Source of the DNA: a virus
Virus record (IMG/VR): IMGVR_UViG_3300046542_000612
Coordinates: 1 to 32,918 of that record
DNA: 32,918 nucleotides
Reading direction: 5' to 3' (one strand)
In this document: positions 15,084 to 24,007 of the stretch, one piece after another
How positions within the stretch are numbered: position 1 is the first letter of the stretch
Layout of the letters: every line of letters begins with the position of its first letter
Made by a program: the position numbers and the translations under genes
Notes under the pieces: generated by a model
The model's input: the letters and a program-made list of their open reading frames with translations, nothing else
What the model was told of the DNA's origin: nothing
Database searches by the model: none

Positions 15084-15535
15084 CAGGTCAGGCCCTCAAT
15101 CTCTGCAGCACTCAGATACGGCACGCCGTTGATCTTCACGAAGTCCGGCGACGTGACGTCGAACGGAATCTTGTGGGTGTTCTTTGCGCCGCCCTTGGGG
15201 TCGATGCTCAGCAAGCTGGAGATGCGCAACTTGCAGCCGAACGCCTCGATGCGCAGTTCTTCCTCGCCAGCCTTGGCGAAGAACACGATGTCGAAAGGCT
15301 CCAGCTCGCGGAAACTGCCCGAACTTTTGGCCTGCTCGACCATCAAGTTGAAATTGGTGGTATCCAGCTCGATTTCGCCAGCCGCTGCGACGTCGCCGTC
15401 GACGTGGCCATTGGGTACGCCCTTGGTCTGGGCAACGGTGCTGTTGTCGGTGATATCCAACGTTGCAGCCTCAACGTGAACCAGCGAGTCGCCGAGATTC
15501 ACGTCGAAGTTTTTGCCGCCAATCTTTGCAGCCAT
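15083..15535 (-). CDS. Tail tube protein (DUF2597)
   Basis: The 150-residue product matches DUF2597 (AAKIGGKNFDVNLGDSLVHV...), which follows the sheath in HP1/K139-like phages and forms the inner tube of the contractile tail. It lies four bases after the sheath stop. The protein is beta-rich, as expected for a tube. Confidence 0.85.
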   Translation of the reverse strand: MAAKIGGKNFDVNLGDSLVHVEAATLDITDNSTVAQTKGVPNGHVDGDVAAAGEIELDTTNFNLMVEQAKSSGSFRELEPFDIVFFAKAGEEELRIEAFGCKLRISSLLSIDPKGGAKNTHKIPFDVTSPDFVKINGVPYLSAAEIEGLT

Positions 15536-15538
15536 GAC

Positions 15539-16651
15539 TTACTCCGTATCGGTGGTCGAAAGGTCCAGCGCGATGTTCGCGGTCAGGTCTTTCGGGCAGT
15601 TGAGGGGGGTGAGCTGCAGATACGCCTCGACGGCGGTCTTGCTCTTCCAGGTCAGAACGATGTCGCCGTCCTTGGGCTGCTCGATCTCGCCCGGGAACAC
15701 CTGGCCAGCGAAACGGGTGGACTTGGCCATCGCGCGCAGCGGGGCCATGAGCTTCGAAGTGGTAGTTGCCATGCTGTTGGCCGAGCTGTTCAGCGAGCGA
15801 TCGCCGACGTAACGGATCAGCAGGATCCGGACGCGACGTGCCGCCTTGTCCACGACTCGCAGATATTCGATCACCTGGTAATCGCTGCCAGGCGCGTCCA
15901 GCAGGTTGCCGTCGCCCCAGAAGGTGCCCGGGTAGTCGGGATAGGTCTGCGGTACGGAAAGGCGGGCGGCATCCAGCTGGCTCAGAACGGCCGACTGCAG
16001 CGGCGTGCCTTCGGAATCGACGGGCTCAGCGCCCAAACCCACGACCGCACCGGTTGCGACGCGCATTGGCGAATCGGCAATGCTTACGGCGGCGTTGGCC
16101 AGGCGGCCGGCGAGCACGCCCAGGTTATTGCCGTGCAGCTGCGGAACAGCCAGCACACGCGGCGCGGCTAGGCCGTCGACAATCGTCTTGGCGCTAACCA
16201 CGTAGTCGTTCCAGGTCTGCGCCTGGGCGATGCCCGGCAGCGCAGCCATGACGAACAAGCGCCGACCCAGTCGGTTGCTTAGCTCGATGGCCGCGTCATG
16301 CATGGCGGACAGCTCCGCTTTCGACGCGACTGGCGTGGTGATGACGACCGCCTCTACTGAGTAGGTGCGATTTGCGGCTTCCAAGGCTTCTTGCCAAGTA
16401 ACGTCGTCCGCGATCGGGGCTGCGACGCAGGCCCAGCGATCACCGCCATTGAGGCGGGCGGCAGTGATTTGGGTTTTCAAGTCGCTGTCCGGAACGCCCA
16501 ACTGGACGTCCAAGTCGCTTTGCGTATCCAGCGGGACCAGCTTGCCGACGTTTTTGGACGCAGGGCCGATGATCAGGAAATAGCGCTCAATCTCGGTCAC
16601 GGCACCCTGGCCGAGGTTAAGATTGTTGACGCTGACTTTGCCGAGTGCCAT
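15539..16651 (-). CDS. Tail sheath protein (DUF2586)
   Basis: The 370-residue product starts ALGKVSVNNLNLGQGAVTEIERYFLIIG, the N-terminus of DUF2586 sheath proteins. ATG 16651 has ACGAGG upstream, so the longer 506-residue frame is an artefact running through gene S. It polymerises round the tube and contracts on infection. Order S - sheath - tube is normal for this phage group. Confidence 0.9.
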   Translation of the reverse strand: MALGKVSVNNLNLGQGAVTEIERYFLIIGPASKNVGKLVPLDTQSDLDVQLGVPDSDLKTQITAARLNGGDRWACVAAPIADDVTWQEALEAANRTYSVEAVVITTPVASKAELSAMHDAAIELSNRLGRRLFVMAALPGIAQAQTWNDYVVSAKTIVDGLAAPRVLAVPQLHGNNLGVLAGRLANAAVSIADSPMRVATGAVVGLGAEPVDSEGTPLQSAVLSQLDAARLSVPQTYPDYPGTFWGDGNLLDAPGSDYQVIEYLRVVDKAARRVRILLIRYVGDRSLNSSANSMATTTSKLMAPLRAMAKSTRFAGQVFPGEIEQPKDGDIVLTWKSKTAVEAYLQLTPLNCPKDLTANIALDLSTTDTE

Positions 16652-16662
16652 GTGATGCCTCG

Positions 16663-17340
16663 TTAGCGGGGTGAATTGATGATTTGTTGAAGCACCAGGT
16701 TCACCAGCTGGCTGGTTTCGCTGTTGCTCGCGCCGAGGAACTGGCGTTTCGGCAGGGTGATATCCCAGCTCTGCGCGCCGGTTGTCGCGGTTCGTTCGGA
16801 GTCCAGGATGCGGATCAACAATCCCGCCCGGGCGTAGTTCAGGTGTTGCTGGATCCAGGCAACGGCTGGGCGAGACGCGGATTTCTTGCCTGGCTGACGG
16901 ACCTTGAAATTCAGCTGACGCAAGCGTTTGGCCTGTTTCTCGGTAGCAGCGGTGCCAGGCGGCACCCGGTTCCACTGGCGCATTTGCGCGGCGGTGCGCC
17001 GCTCGGATACACCGTTGTGTTGCTGCGAGGCGACCCAGCGGGTCAGTTGGTTGCGCCATCCCAGTTCGGCTTCGGTCGGACTCAGGCGGGTGACCTCCAG
17101 CAATTTGCCGAGGCCCGCTTCCATCTTTTTCTTGCCCTTGCTGTTGTCCTTGCGCGCCTCAAACGGCGTACCGTCCAGGTTCTCCTGGTTGCGGATCCGC
17201 TGACGACTCAGGCTGCGCACGCGCTTACTGACGTTGTTGAGCAGCCGCTTGCGCTTGGGCACTGGCAGTTCCATCAAGGCCAGCAGATCCTGCGCTTCGA
17301 GCATGCCGCGAATGTCCAGCTCGAACGTGCTACGCGCCAT
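16663..17340 (-). CDS. S: Tail completion protein S (virion morphogenesis)
   Basis: The 225-residue protein is basic and helical, with KRKRLLNNVSKRVRSLSRQRIRNQENLDGTPFEARK near 28-63, the conserved core of the P2 gpS virion morphogenesis family. It overlaps R by 11 nt. It is a tail-terminator or tail-to-head joining factor. Confidence 0.85.
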   Translation of the reverse strand: MARSTFELDIRGMLEAQDLLALMELPVPKRKRLLNNVSKRVRSLSRQRIRNQENLDGTPFEARKDNSKGKKKMEAGLGKLLEVTRLSPTEAELGWRNQLTRWVASQQHNGVSERRTAAQMRQWNRVPPGTAATEKQAKRLRQLNFKVRQPGKKSASRPAVAWIQQHLNYARAGLLIRILDSERTATTGAQSWDITLPKRQFLGASNSETSQLVNLVLQQIINSPR

Positions 17341-17773
17341 GGCCGGTCACCTCACCGGATTCGGCGATCCATAGGTCGAACGGCACGAACGACCAGGTCT
17401 TGCCGTAGGCTTCAATCTCGCCTTCCAGATCCTCAGCCAAGTACTGCGCCTCGGAGAACTGCAGCTTGATGTCGACGTCGGCCAGATCGTTGTCGAGCAT
17501 GACCACGTCGAACACCACAGCAGGCAGGCCGTCGCGATCCTGGTCGTGAGTTTCCAGCCAGCTGCCCACCAGGGCGAACAGGCGCGCCGGGTTATCCGCG
17601 AACCGCTCGATGGCGATGGTTGCGCCATAGTTCATGTCGCCCATGTGCATGCCCTGCGTGTCGGGCTTCCAGATCAATTCCACCTGCACCTGGTCGGTCC
17701 AGCTGTCGAGCTGTTCCGGCGCGACCAGTTCGCGGTCGATCAGGAAGGTGGTCAAGGCGCGGAGCTTGATCAC
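17330..17773 (-). CDS. R: Tail completion protein R
   Basis: The 147-residue protein (IKLRALTTFLIDRELVAPEQL...) matches P2 gpR. The start is GTG at 17773, giving a GTGA overlap with L. R and S act together in finishing the tail before joining to the head. Confidence 0.85.
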   Translation of the reverse strand: MIKLRALTTFLIDRELVAPEQLDSWTDQVQVELIWKPDTQGMHMGDMNYGATIAIERFADNPARLFALVGSWLETHDQDRDGLPAVVFDVVMLDNDLADVDIKLQFSEAQYLAEDLEGEIEAYGKTWSFVPFDLWIAESGEVTGHGA

Positions 17774-18231
17774 AGCAGCGCCGCCGTGATGCGTCCGCGG
17801 CCTTGCAGCGAGCGAACAGACTGCTGGCTGAACTCCAGGAAAGTTTCCTTACGCTCGGGGGCTTCCTTGCCCAAATTCTCGGCACTTTCGCGACGGACGA
17901 TCGACGCGAATTCAGGCAGCAAGCTGGACTTGGCGCGGCAATAAACGGCGCGCTTGTACGTCTCGGCTTGAAAGGTGCGCTCCGGCAGGACGGTGGTGTC
18001 TGCAGACTCAACGCGTGACACTCCAGCGCCCTGCCAGCGCGCTTTTAACTTCGCCAAATCACGATTGACCTCGATCATGGCGGTCGTCAGGTTGATGACC
18101 AGCACGTCTACCAGGTGCTCCGCCGGCAGGCGGTAGCCCTTCTGGAATTCGGTCACGGAGAGGTCCGGCCAAAAGCCGTCGTTCTCGATCGCTTGTTCCA
18201 CAAAGGTGGTGGGTTTCCCGGAAAAGCTCAT
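17770..18231 (-). CDS. L: Head completion protein L
   Basis: The 153-residue product (SFSGKPTTFVEQ...NDGFWPDLSVTEFQKGYRLPAEH) matches P2 gpL, which binds the portal vertex of filled heads. ATG 18231 is taken from family N-termini; an ATG at 18282 would add 17 residues and lacks a ribosome site. A 97-nt gap separates it from gene M, unusual in this otherwise packed operon. Confidence 0.85.
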   Translation of the reverse strand: MSFSGKPTTFVEQAIENDGFWPDLSVTEFQKGYRLPAEHLVDVLVINLTTAMIEVNRDLAKLKARWQGAGVSRVESADTTVLPERTFQAETYKRAVYCRAKSSLLPEFASIVRRESAENLGKEAPERKETFLEFSQQSVRSLQGRGRITAALL

Positions 18232-18328
18232 TGCTGGCCGCTCGAATAGGGCGGGGAGCCTGTTTTCAGTGGGACGGTCCATAAATGGGCGGCTCACTTC
18301 CACAGGTCCCCGCTGGGGGGGTAGTCGG

Positions 18329-19054
18329 TTATTCGGAAGCCGGGTTAGTGGCCGCTTGTTTTGCCAAGGCCTTGCGGACCTTCTCGATGCGTGTGTCATT
18401 GCCCGCCTGGGCATACAATTCGGTCGAGCGCTCCAAGTGCTTGAGCGCGACTTCCAGATCGCCAGCCTCCATGGCTCGCATCCCGATCAACTTGTGGTAC
18501 TTGCTCGGGATCTGCTCCGTCAGGTTCCATTCACCATCGACCAACGGCAGCAGGTCGGACAGGTAAGGCTCGGGACTGCGATTTGCCTTGTATTCGGCAT
18601 AGGCCCATTCACACACGGCGTCAGCAACAAAAGTCTGGATATCCCGGCGCTTGAAGCGCTCGGGCATCTGCTGGCCTTGCTCGATCAGGAAGTCCGCCAG
18701 TCCCAGCGCGTCATCGAACTGGACTGTGTCGAACAGCCAGACCATCACCTGCACCACGACGCGATTCGGGAAGTTCAGCCCCGACTCGCAGTAGCGTTGG
18801 ACGTATTCCTGGTACTTAGGCAGCAGCTCATCGCGCTTCAGCGCCTGGCGTCCGGCCAGGCCGTTGATGGCACTGATGCGAGCCAGATCCTGATCCAATG
18901 CCGCTTCCTGCAGCAGCAAATGCTTGCGGGCATTGGCGGGACTGCTCAGCGCGTCGGCCGGGGTGTATGCCATGGCCGCGCTCGACAGAGCGGCGGCAAC
19001 AGCGGTCACGCCCATGGCCAAAGTGCGGCGCTTGTGCGCCAGGGCCAGGCTCAC
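18329..19054 (-). CDS. M: Terminase small/endonuclease subunit M
   Basis: The 241-residue protein matches P2 gpM (LALAHKRRTLAMG...LLQEAALDQDLARISAINGLAGRQALKRDELLPKYQEYV), which cuts DNA at cos together with subunit P. The start codon is GTG, forming a GTGA overlap with the capsid stop. Confidence 0.88.
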   Translation of the reverse strand: MSLALAHKRRTLAMGVTAVAAALSSAAMAYTPADALSSPANARKHLLLQEAALDQDLARISAINGLAGRQALKRDELLPKYQEYVQRYCESGLNFPNRVVVQVMVWLFDTVQFDDALGLADFLIEQGQQMPERFKRRDIQTFVADAVCEWAYAEYKANRSPEPYLSDLLPLVDGEWNLTEQIPSKYHKLIGMRAMEAGDLEVALKHLERSTELYAQAGNDTRIEKVRKALAKQAATNPASE

Positions 19055-20070
19055 GCCAGCAGCTCCACGTTCTCGGTCAGCGCGATCTTTTCCAACTGCT
19101 CAATCACGTAACCTTCGTTGCGGCTGTTGTAGTCCTCGACGCGGGAGCGCTTCGGGTTGTCGACGGCCTGTTTGCGCCAGCTGGAGTCCTGGAAGTAGAT
19201 CGACAGGTTGTCCCAGCTGGTGACCAACACGGCATTGACCGGAAAGTTCGGCACGCTGAACGAAGGCAGACCGCCGTAAGTCGCGATGACCTGCAGGTTT
19301 TCGATGCGCTCTTTTTCGGTCGGGGTGTCGCCCTGTTTGGTGTACAGCTTGGCCTTGTCAGCCGCCAACAGATCGGAACCGATGATCGCCACCAGGTCGC
19401 CGTCTTCGCGCAGGATCTCGTCGACCATTTGCTTGTTGTCATGCACCAGGGCATCGAGGTTGGCGTAATCGCCGCCGGCGCCGAGTGTCACCTTGCCTGC
19501 AGCAGCGCCTTCCTTGAGCACCTGCTGCGGGGCCTGCTCACGCAGTTGTTGCAACCAGCCCTTGTTCACGTCCTGCAGCTTTGGATTCGCAGCCAGATCG
19601 GTTTGGGTTGCGGCGTGCGTGCCGTGGAAGCCGATCACGATGCGGTCCTGGGCGATACGCTTTTGCACCGCGCCGGAATAGCGATCCTGGAAGTCCGGAA
19701 ACTTCGCCCAGGCGTCGATCTTCGCGTATGGCAAACCCACGTCGGACTGTGTGTCGCTCAGCTCGTAGGTGGTGTTTTCCAGCGCCGAAGCATCCTTGGC
19801 TTCGCGATCGGTGGTCTTGGTGTTGGTCCGGCCGGTCACTGGACCGTTGACACCAATGAACACTTTTTCGCCTTTGATCTCGCTGACTGGAACGACGTTG
19901 ATGCGCTCCAGGAAATCGGCCTTGGCGGTGATCGAATCGTTCAGCTCTTGTGCAATCGACGGGTCAACGCTGAAAGACTTGCTGGCGCGCTCAACACCGT
20001 AGGTTTCCGCGATCGCTTCCTGCAGCGCGGCATATTGCTTGGCGCCCTTGGCGCTCAATGGCTGGCCCAT
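19051..20070 (-). CDS. N: Major capsid protein N, P2 family
   Basis: The 339-residue product has the P2-family pattern: N-terminal YAALQEAIAETYGVERASKSFSVDPSIAQELNDSI, a middle GFHGTHAATQTDLAANPKLQDVNKGWLQQLREQAP, and SWDNLSIYFQDSSWR near the C-terminus. It lies one base after the scaffold stop. Residues near the N-terminus are probably removed by the scaffold protease. Confidence 0.92.
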   Translation of the reverse strand: MGQPLSAKGAKQYAALQEAIAETYGVERASKSFSVDPSIAQELNDSITAKADFLERINVVPVSEIKGEKVFIGVNGPVTGRTNTKTTDREAKDASALENTTYELSDTQSDVGLPYAKIDAWAKFPDFQDRYSGAVQKRIAQDRIVIGFHGTHAATQTDLAANPKLQDVNKGWLQQLREQAPQQVLKEGAAAGKVTLGAGGDYANLDALVHDNKQMVDEILREDGDLVAIIGSDLLAADKAKLYTKQGDTPTEKERIENLQVIATYGGLPSFSVPNFPVNAVLVTSWDNLSIYFQDSSWRKQAVDNPKRSRVEDYNSRNEGYVIEQLEKIALTENVELLA

Positions 20071-20071
20071 G

Positions 20072-20989
20072 TCAGAGCACCCGCTTTTTGGCAGTGGTCA
20101 CAGGACCGGGGTTGCGTGGCAGCTGGCGACCAGTTGGGGTGTTCTGCAGCGCAGAGAATTGCTTCTGCAGTGCGGCCATGCTGGCGAGCAAAGCTTTGTT
20201 CGTGGCGCCGCCATTGCGGCTGAACTCACGTTCCTCTTCGGCAGTGGTCACGATGCCGTCGACCGCCGCTTGTACGTCATCGATCGGTGCGGCTTCCGGC
20301 TCAGGAGCCTCTTCCGCGACGGGCTCAATCACAGCCTGAATGCCAGCAGCGACAATCAGCAATTGAGCCAGCAGGGCTTTAAGGGCCGTTGCTGTAGCTT
20401 CATCCATTGGGGGTTTGCTCTCGGTTGGGGTGGTGGGTTCGGCGGGCGGCGCGTCCGCTGCAAAGCGCTTGAACAGGCCGGTGAGCAAGCCAATCAGCTT
20501 GCCCACTTCGCCCTGGGGTTCTTCTTCAAAGGAGCCCAGTTCCACGGACGCGGCGTAGAAAGCGTCCTTGTGGGTTTTCTTCGAAAAATAGAGTTCCTGC
20601 GTGCCCAGGCTGGCGGGTTCATCAGTCACGCCCAGGCCGGTCAAGTACGCCTTGCCACTGCCGGCGAAGTTCGGGGTGATCTCGATGCTGGTGAACAGCT
20701 TCTGGCCCTGGTCATTCAGGAACAGCAGTCGATCGTTGGGCTTGAGCTGGGCTTCGAGAGCAATCTGCCCTTCTTCCAGATCATCGCCCTCTTCCACCAG
20801 GCGCACGGCGTAAACAGTGCCGTGGGAACCACTCCAGCGTTCGTGGTCGCACCAGATCACAGCCGTGTACCTGGCAGGCTTGTAGGTCTCGGCGATATCG
20901 CGCAGTTCCTGGGGAAGGATCTCGCGACCATCGGCGGTGGTGCCGCTGGTGGCGACACGTTTCCAGAACGAAACAAGGGAACGGGGCAT
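20072..20989 (-). CDS. O: Capsid scaffold/protease O
   Basis: The 305-residue GPO-family protein starts PRSLVSFWKRVATSGTTADGREI and combines an N-terminal serine protease domain with a C-terminal helical scaffold. An Ala/Pro/Glu-rich linker (175-245) joins them. It directs capsid assembly and then cleaves itself and the capsid protein. It is the first gene of the leftward late operon; the ribosome site is weak, and an inverted repeat lies 14 nt upstream in the leader. Confidence 0.9.
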   Translation of the reverse strand: MPRSLVSFWKRVATSGTTADGREILPQELRDIAETYKPARYTAVIWCDHERWSGSHGTVYAVRLVEEGDDLEEGQIALEAQLKPNDRLLFLNDQGQKLFTSIEITPNFAGSGKAYLTGLGVTDEPASLGTQELYFSKKTHKDAFYAASVELGSFEEEPQGEVGKLIGLLTGLFKRFAADAPPAEPTTPTESKPPMDEATATALKALLAQLLIVAAGIQAVIEPVAEEAPEPEAAPIDDVQAAVDGIVTTAEEEREFSRNGGATNKALLASMAALQKQFSALQNTPTGRQLPRNPGPVTTAKKRVL

Positions 20990-21002
20990 GGGCGATAACT
21001 GC

Positions 21003-21022
21003 GCTCAATCGGTGATTTGAGC
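21003..21022 (-). promoter_or_regulatory. Leader hairpin before gene O
   Basis: GCTCAA (21003-21008) and TTGAGC (21017-21022) are perfect complements around an 8-nt loop. In the leader of the leftward late mRNA this would fold 13 nt before the start codon and could limit translation or stabilise the 5' end. Confidence 0.4.
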
Positions 21023-21076
21023 CGCCAAGATATGGAGCAAAACGCCCCCTAACAAACGGTTCAATTGCACGTTCCT

Positions 21077-21095
21077 CCTAGATTCAGGATCTAGG
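21077..21095. promoter_or_regulatory. Perfect dyad CCTAGAT-N5-ATCTAGG between divergent late operons
   Basis: CCTAGAT (21077-21083), tcagg, ATCTAGG (21089-21095) is an exact 7-bp inverted repeat. It lies in the only intergenic region shared by the two late operons (O leftward, P rightward). It is a candidate site for the Ogr-type activator or another regulator. The TGT-N12-ACA consensus of P2 Ogr is not seen here. Confidence 0.5.
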
Positions 21096-21152
21096 TAAAT
21101 CGCAGAATTTAACCCCGCGTTTTCGCTGTTTTCGCCGCATAGACTGCGGCCC

Positions 21153-23207
21153 ATGTACTACTCGACCGAAGTTAAAGAAGCCGCCAAACGCCTGTTTCTG
21201 CGCCGCTGTAAGGCCAAGGAAATTCAGGCGCAACTCAACCTGCCCAACATCCGGATCGTCTACTACTGGATCCGCCAGGGTGGATGGGAGGACATGCTGT
21301 CGGATGAGGAACCGCTGACCGCTGTTGGCCGGCGTATCACGTTGCTGCTGGACAAGGTCGGCAGCCTGTCCAAGGACGATCTAAACGAACTCGACCGACT
21401 CACCGCCGTGCGCGAACGGCTGTTAAAGCAAGCGGCCAAACCGGCCCCGGCGGCGGCATCGATCGGAGACGATCCGGGCGATTCCTCAGAACCTCGCCAG
21501 CGACCACGTAGTGATCGCTCCGGTCGTGGCGAAGGCGGCGGCAAGAAAGAGAAGAAGGCCAAGAACGACATCAGCGGGCTGACCGAAGTCGACTTCCTGG
21601 ATAAGTTCATCAGCAAAATGTACCGCTACCAGCAGGAGCTGTTCGCGGCCAAACAGAACCCGCTGACCTGCCGAATCCGCAACATTCTCAAAAGTCGGCA
21701 GGTGGGCCTGACCTACTACTTCGCCGGCGAAGCGTTCATGGACGCGGTGTTGAGTGGCGACAACCAGGTGTTCCTGTCGGCCAGCCGATCGCAGTCCGAG
21801 ATCTTCCGCAGCTACATCATCCAGTTCGCCAAGCAGTGGTTCGACATTGAGCTGACCGGCAACCCGATCGTGCTGAGCAACGGCGCCGAACTGCGCTTTC
21901 TCAGCACCAACAGCAGCACTGCCCAGGGCTACCACGGCCACGTCTACGTCGACGAGTATTTCTGGATCCGCGACTTCGAAAAACTCAGCACCGTGGCCAG
22001 CGCCATGGGCACCCACAAGAAGTGGCGCAAAACCTACTTTTCGACGCCTAGCGCTGTGTCGCACCAAGCCTACCCGTTCTGGACCGGCGAAGAATTCCGC
22101 AACAGCAAGCGCGGGAAAAAGGCCGGCGGTACCTGGCCGATCGAGGCGGCGTACACCCAAGGTGCGCTGTGTCCGGACGGCCAATGGCGCAAGACCATCA
22201 CCATTCAGGATGCAATCGACGGCGGCTGCGATCTGTTCGACCTCGAGCAGCTGCAGCTGGAGTACGACGAGGACAAGTTTCAGCAGCTCTTCTACTGCAA
22301 GTTCATCGACAGCACACAGAGCGCGTTCGGCCTCAAGGATCTGGAGCGGTGCTATTCCGACCTGTCGTTGTGGGAGGACTACAAGCCCGACGAGGAACGA
22401 CCGTTCGGCAACAGCCCGGTCTGGCTGGGCTACGACCCGAGCCGAACTCGCGACGACGCGACGTGCGTTGTCATCGCCCCGCCGCTGGAGCCTGGCGCGA
22501 AGTTCCGGATCTTGGAAAAGCACAGCTGGCGTGGTCACTCGTTCACCTACCAGGCCGCTCAGGTCAAGAAGCTGACCGAGCGTTTCAACGTCCAGCACAT
22601 CGGCATAGATGTCACCGGTGTGGGTTACGGCGTGTTCGACCTGGTGCGCGACTTCTACGCCAAAGCGACGCCGATTCATTACAGCCTCGAGGCGAAGAAC
22701 GCCCTGGTGCTCAAAGCCCAGGACACGATTCAAGGTAGCCGCATCGAGTGGGATGCCGGATGGACCGACATCGCCCAGGCGTTCCTGACCATCAAGCGCG
22801 GCACCACCAACAGCGGCCAAGTTACCTACAGCGCTTCGCGCACCGACGCGACCGGCCACGCCGATATCGCTTGGGCGGTCATGCACGCCTTGGCCAACGA
22901 ACCTTTGAACACCAACAAGCGGCGTCGTAGCCGCTACGTCACGAGTGGAAACAATGCCCAATCCTCGACACAAACAGCGCCAGGTCAAACAGCAGGCACG
23001 ACAGCAGCAACCGATGCGGGCGTTTACGTTCGGCGAACCCGAGCAAGTGCTGTCGGGCAACATTGGCGAGTATCTGGGAGTGTTCCTCAGCGACGACGGC
23101 GAGATCTACAAGCCGCCGGTGTCCCGTCCCGGCTTGGCCAAGCTGCTGCGCGCCAACGCGCACCACGGCGCCATCCCGAAGTTCAAGCGCAACCTGCTGC
23201 TGCGTGA
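21153..23207 (+). CDS. P: Terminase ATPase/large subunit P, with C-terminal overrun
   Basis: This is the P2 gpP-type packaging motor. An N-terminal helix-turn-helix (1-42) is followed by a charged linker (100-140), a P-loop-like LKSRQVGLTYYF near 178-187, a Walker B-like VYVDEYFW and an RNase H-fold nuclease with LGYDPSRTRDD and IGIDVTGVGYG. Homologues end near residue 600, about position 22950. Here the frame runs on for about 85 residues into the portal gene, ending at 23207. The overrun is Arg/Ala-rich and looks like shadow sequence. The normal stop may have been lost. Confidence 0.9.
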   Translation: MYYSTEVKEAAKRLFLRRCKAKEIQAQLNLPNIRIVYYWIRQGGWEDMLSDEEPLTAVGRRITLLLDKVGSLSKDDLNELDRLTAVRERLLKQAAKPAPAAASIGDDPGDSSEPRQRPRSDRSGRGEGGGKKEKKAKNDISGLTEVDFLDKFISKMYRYQQELFAAKQNPLTCRIRNILKSRQVGLTYYFAGEAFMDAVLSGDNQVFLSASRSQSEIFRSYIIQFAKQWFDIELTGNPIVLSNGAELRFLSTNSSTAQGYHGHVYVDEYFWIRDFEKLSTVASAMGTHKKWRKTYFSTPSAVSHQAYPFWTGEEFRNSKRGKKAGGTWPIEAAYTQGALCPDGQWRKTITIQDAIDGGCDLFDLEQLQLEYDEDKFQQLFYCKFIDSTQSAFGLKDLERCYSDLSLWEDYKPDEERPFGNSPVWLGYDPSRTRDDATCVVIAPPLEPGAKFRILEKHSWRGHSFTYQAAQVKKLTERFNVQHIGIDVTGVGYGVFDLVRDFYAKATPIHYSLEAKNALVLKAQDTIQGSRIEWDAGWTDIAQAFLTIKRGTTNSGQVTYSASRTDATGHADIAWAVMHALANEPLNTNKRRRSRYVTSGNNAQSSTQTAPGQTAGTTAATDAGVYVRRTRASAVGQHWRVSGSVPQRRRRDLQAAGVPSRLGQAAARQRAPRRHPEVQAQPAAA

Positions 23208-23985
23208 GCTGATTCCCTCGGCCGGCTGCAGCGCTCGAACGATGGGCTGCGCGGGGTTGGATTACATGGTGTTTGGCGAAGCGTTCTTCTACCGCGACAC
23301 CAACGCTTTCGGCCAAGTCCTGGAGCTGCAGCACCTGGCAGCGATCAACATGCGGATCAAGGTCGACGGTGGCTTCCGCATGCTGCTGCCCGACAACAAG
23401 TTCATGGACTTCGATCAGGACGAGATCGAGCACGTGCTCGACTATGACGTGGAACAGAACATCTACGGGGTGCCGGACTATCTGGGCGGTATGCAGGCGC
23501 TGCTGCTCAACGAAGCCGCCACCCTGTTTCGCCGGCGTTACTACAGCAACGGTGCCCACGCCGGCTACATCTTCTACACCAACGACCCGGACCTGACCGA
23601 AGAGGATGAGGACAACCTGCGCGCGCAGATCAGCTCCAGCAAGGGCGTGGGCAACTTCCGATCGATGTTCGTCAACATCCCGAACGGCAAAGAGAACGCG
23701 ATCCAGATCATCCCGGTGGGGGATTTCCAGGCCAAAGACGAGCTGGAAAAAGTGAAGAACATCACCCGCAACGACGTGATCGCCGCTTGGCGGATGAATC
23801 CCGCGCTCGCCGGCATCATTCCGGAGAACAGCGGCGGTTTTGGCGACATCGAAAAGATTGACCGGGTTTACACCAGCAACGAGATCCGGCCGATCTGTCA
23901 GCTGTTCGATCAAATCAACGACACGCTGCGGGCCGATCGACGCATTGCTTGGCGGGATCCGCAAGAAGTAAACCCTACAAGCTGA
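22954..23985 (+). CDS. Q: Portal protein Q
   Basis: The 343-residue portal (GEPEQVLSGNIGEYLGVF...HHGAIPKFKRNLLLREL...GLDYMVFGEAFFYRD) is a clear P2 gpQ/PBSX-family member, forming the ring through which DNA enters the head. ATG 22954 is favoured over a GTG at 22945. The first 254 bases overlap the extended terminase frame. In P2, Q and P diverge in order but both lie beside O; here both read rightward towards ogr. Confidence 0.9.
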   Translation: MPNPRHKQRQVKQQARQQQPMRAFTFGEPEQVLSGNIGEYLGVFLSDDGEIYKPPVSRPGLAKLLRANAHHGAIPKFKRNLLLRELIPSAGCSARTMGCAGLDYMVFGEAFFYRDTNAFGQVLELQHLAAINMRIKVDGGFRMLLPDNKFMDFDQDEIEHVLDYDVEQNIYGVPDYLGGMQALLLNEAATLFRRRYYSNGAHAGYIFYTNDPDLTEEDEDNLRAQISSSKGVGNFRSMFVNIPNGKENAIQIIPVGDFQAKDELEKVKNITRNDVIAAWRMNPALAGIIPENSGGFGDIEKIDRVYTSNEIRPICQLFDQINDTLRADRRIAWRDPQEVNPTS

Positions 23986-23990
23986 AGATT

Positions 23991-24007
23991 TTACCCAAAA
24001 TGAGTAA
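23991..24007. promoter_or_regulatory. Repressor operator copy upstream of ogr
   Basis: TTACCC-AAAAT-GAGTAA has one mismatch in its dyad and the same 6-5-6 form as the operators in the immunity region 800 bp away. It ends 56 nt before the ogr start. A possible promoter between them is TTGGCT (24016) with TAACAG (24038) at 16-bp spacing. The site suggests direct control of the late activator by the C-type repressor. Confidence 0.65.

Noticed and set aside
14867-16171. 434-codon plus-strand frame
   Set aside because: It is antisense to the tube and sheath genes and has no independent signals.
20990-21152. P2-type Ogr site TGT-N12-ACA in the divergent late region
   Set aside because: I checked the visible TGT and ACA triplets; none pair at the required 12-base spacing.
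21486-23964. Minus-strand frames of 525 and 341 codons opposite terminase and portal
   Set aside because: They mirror two well-supported genes and have shadow composition (Val/Leu/Arg/Gln-rich).
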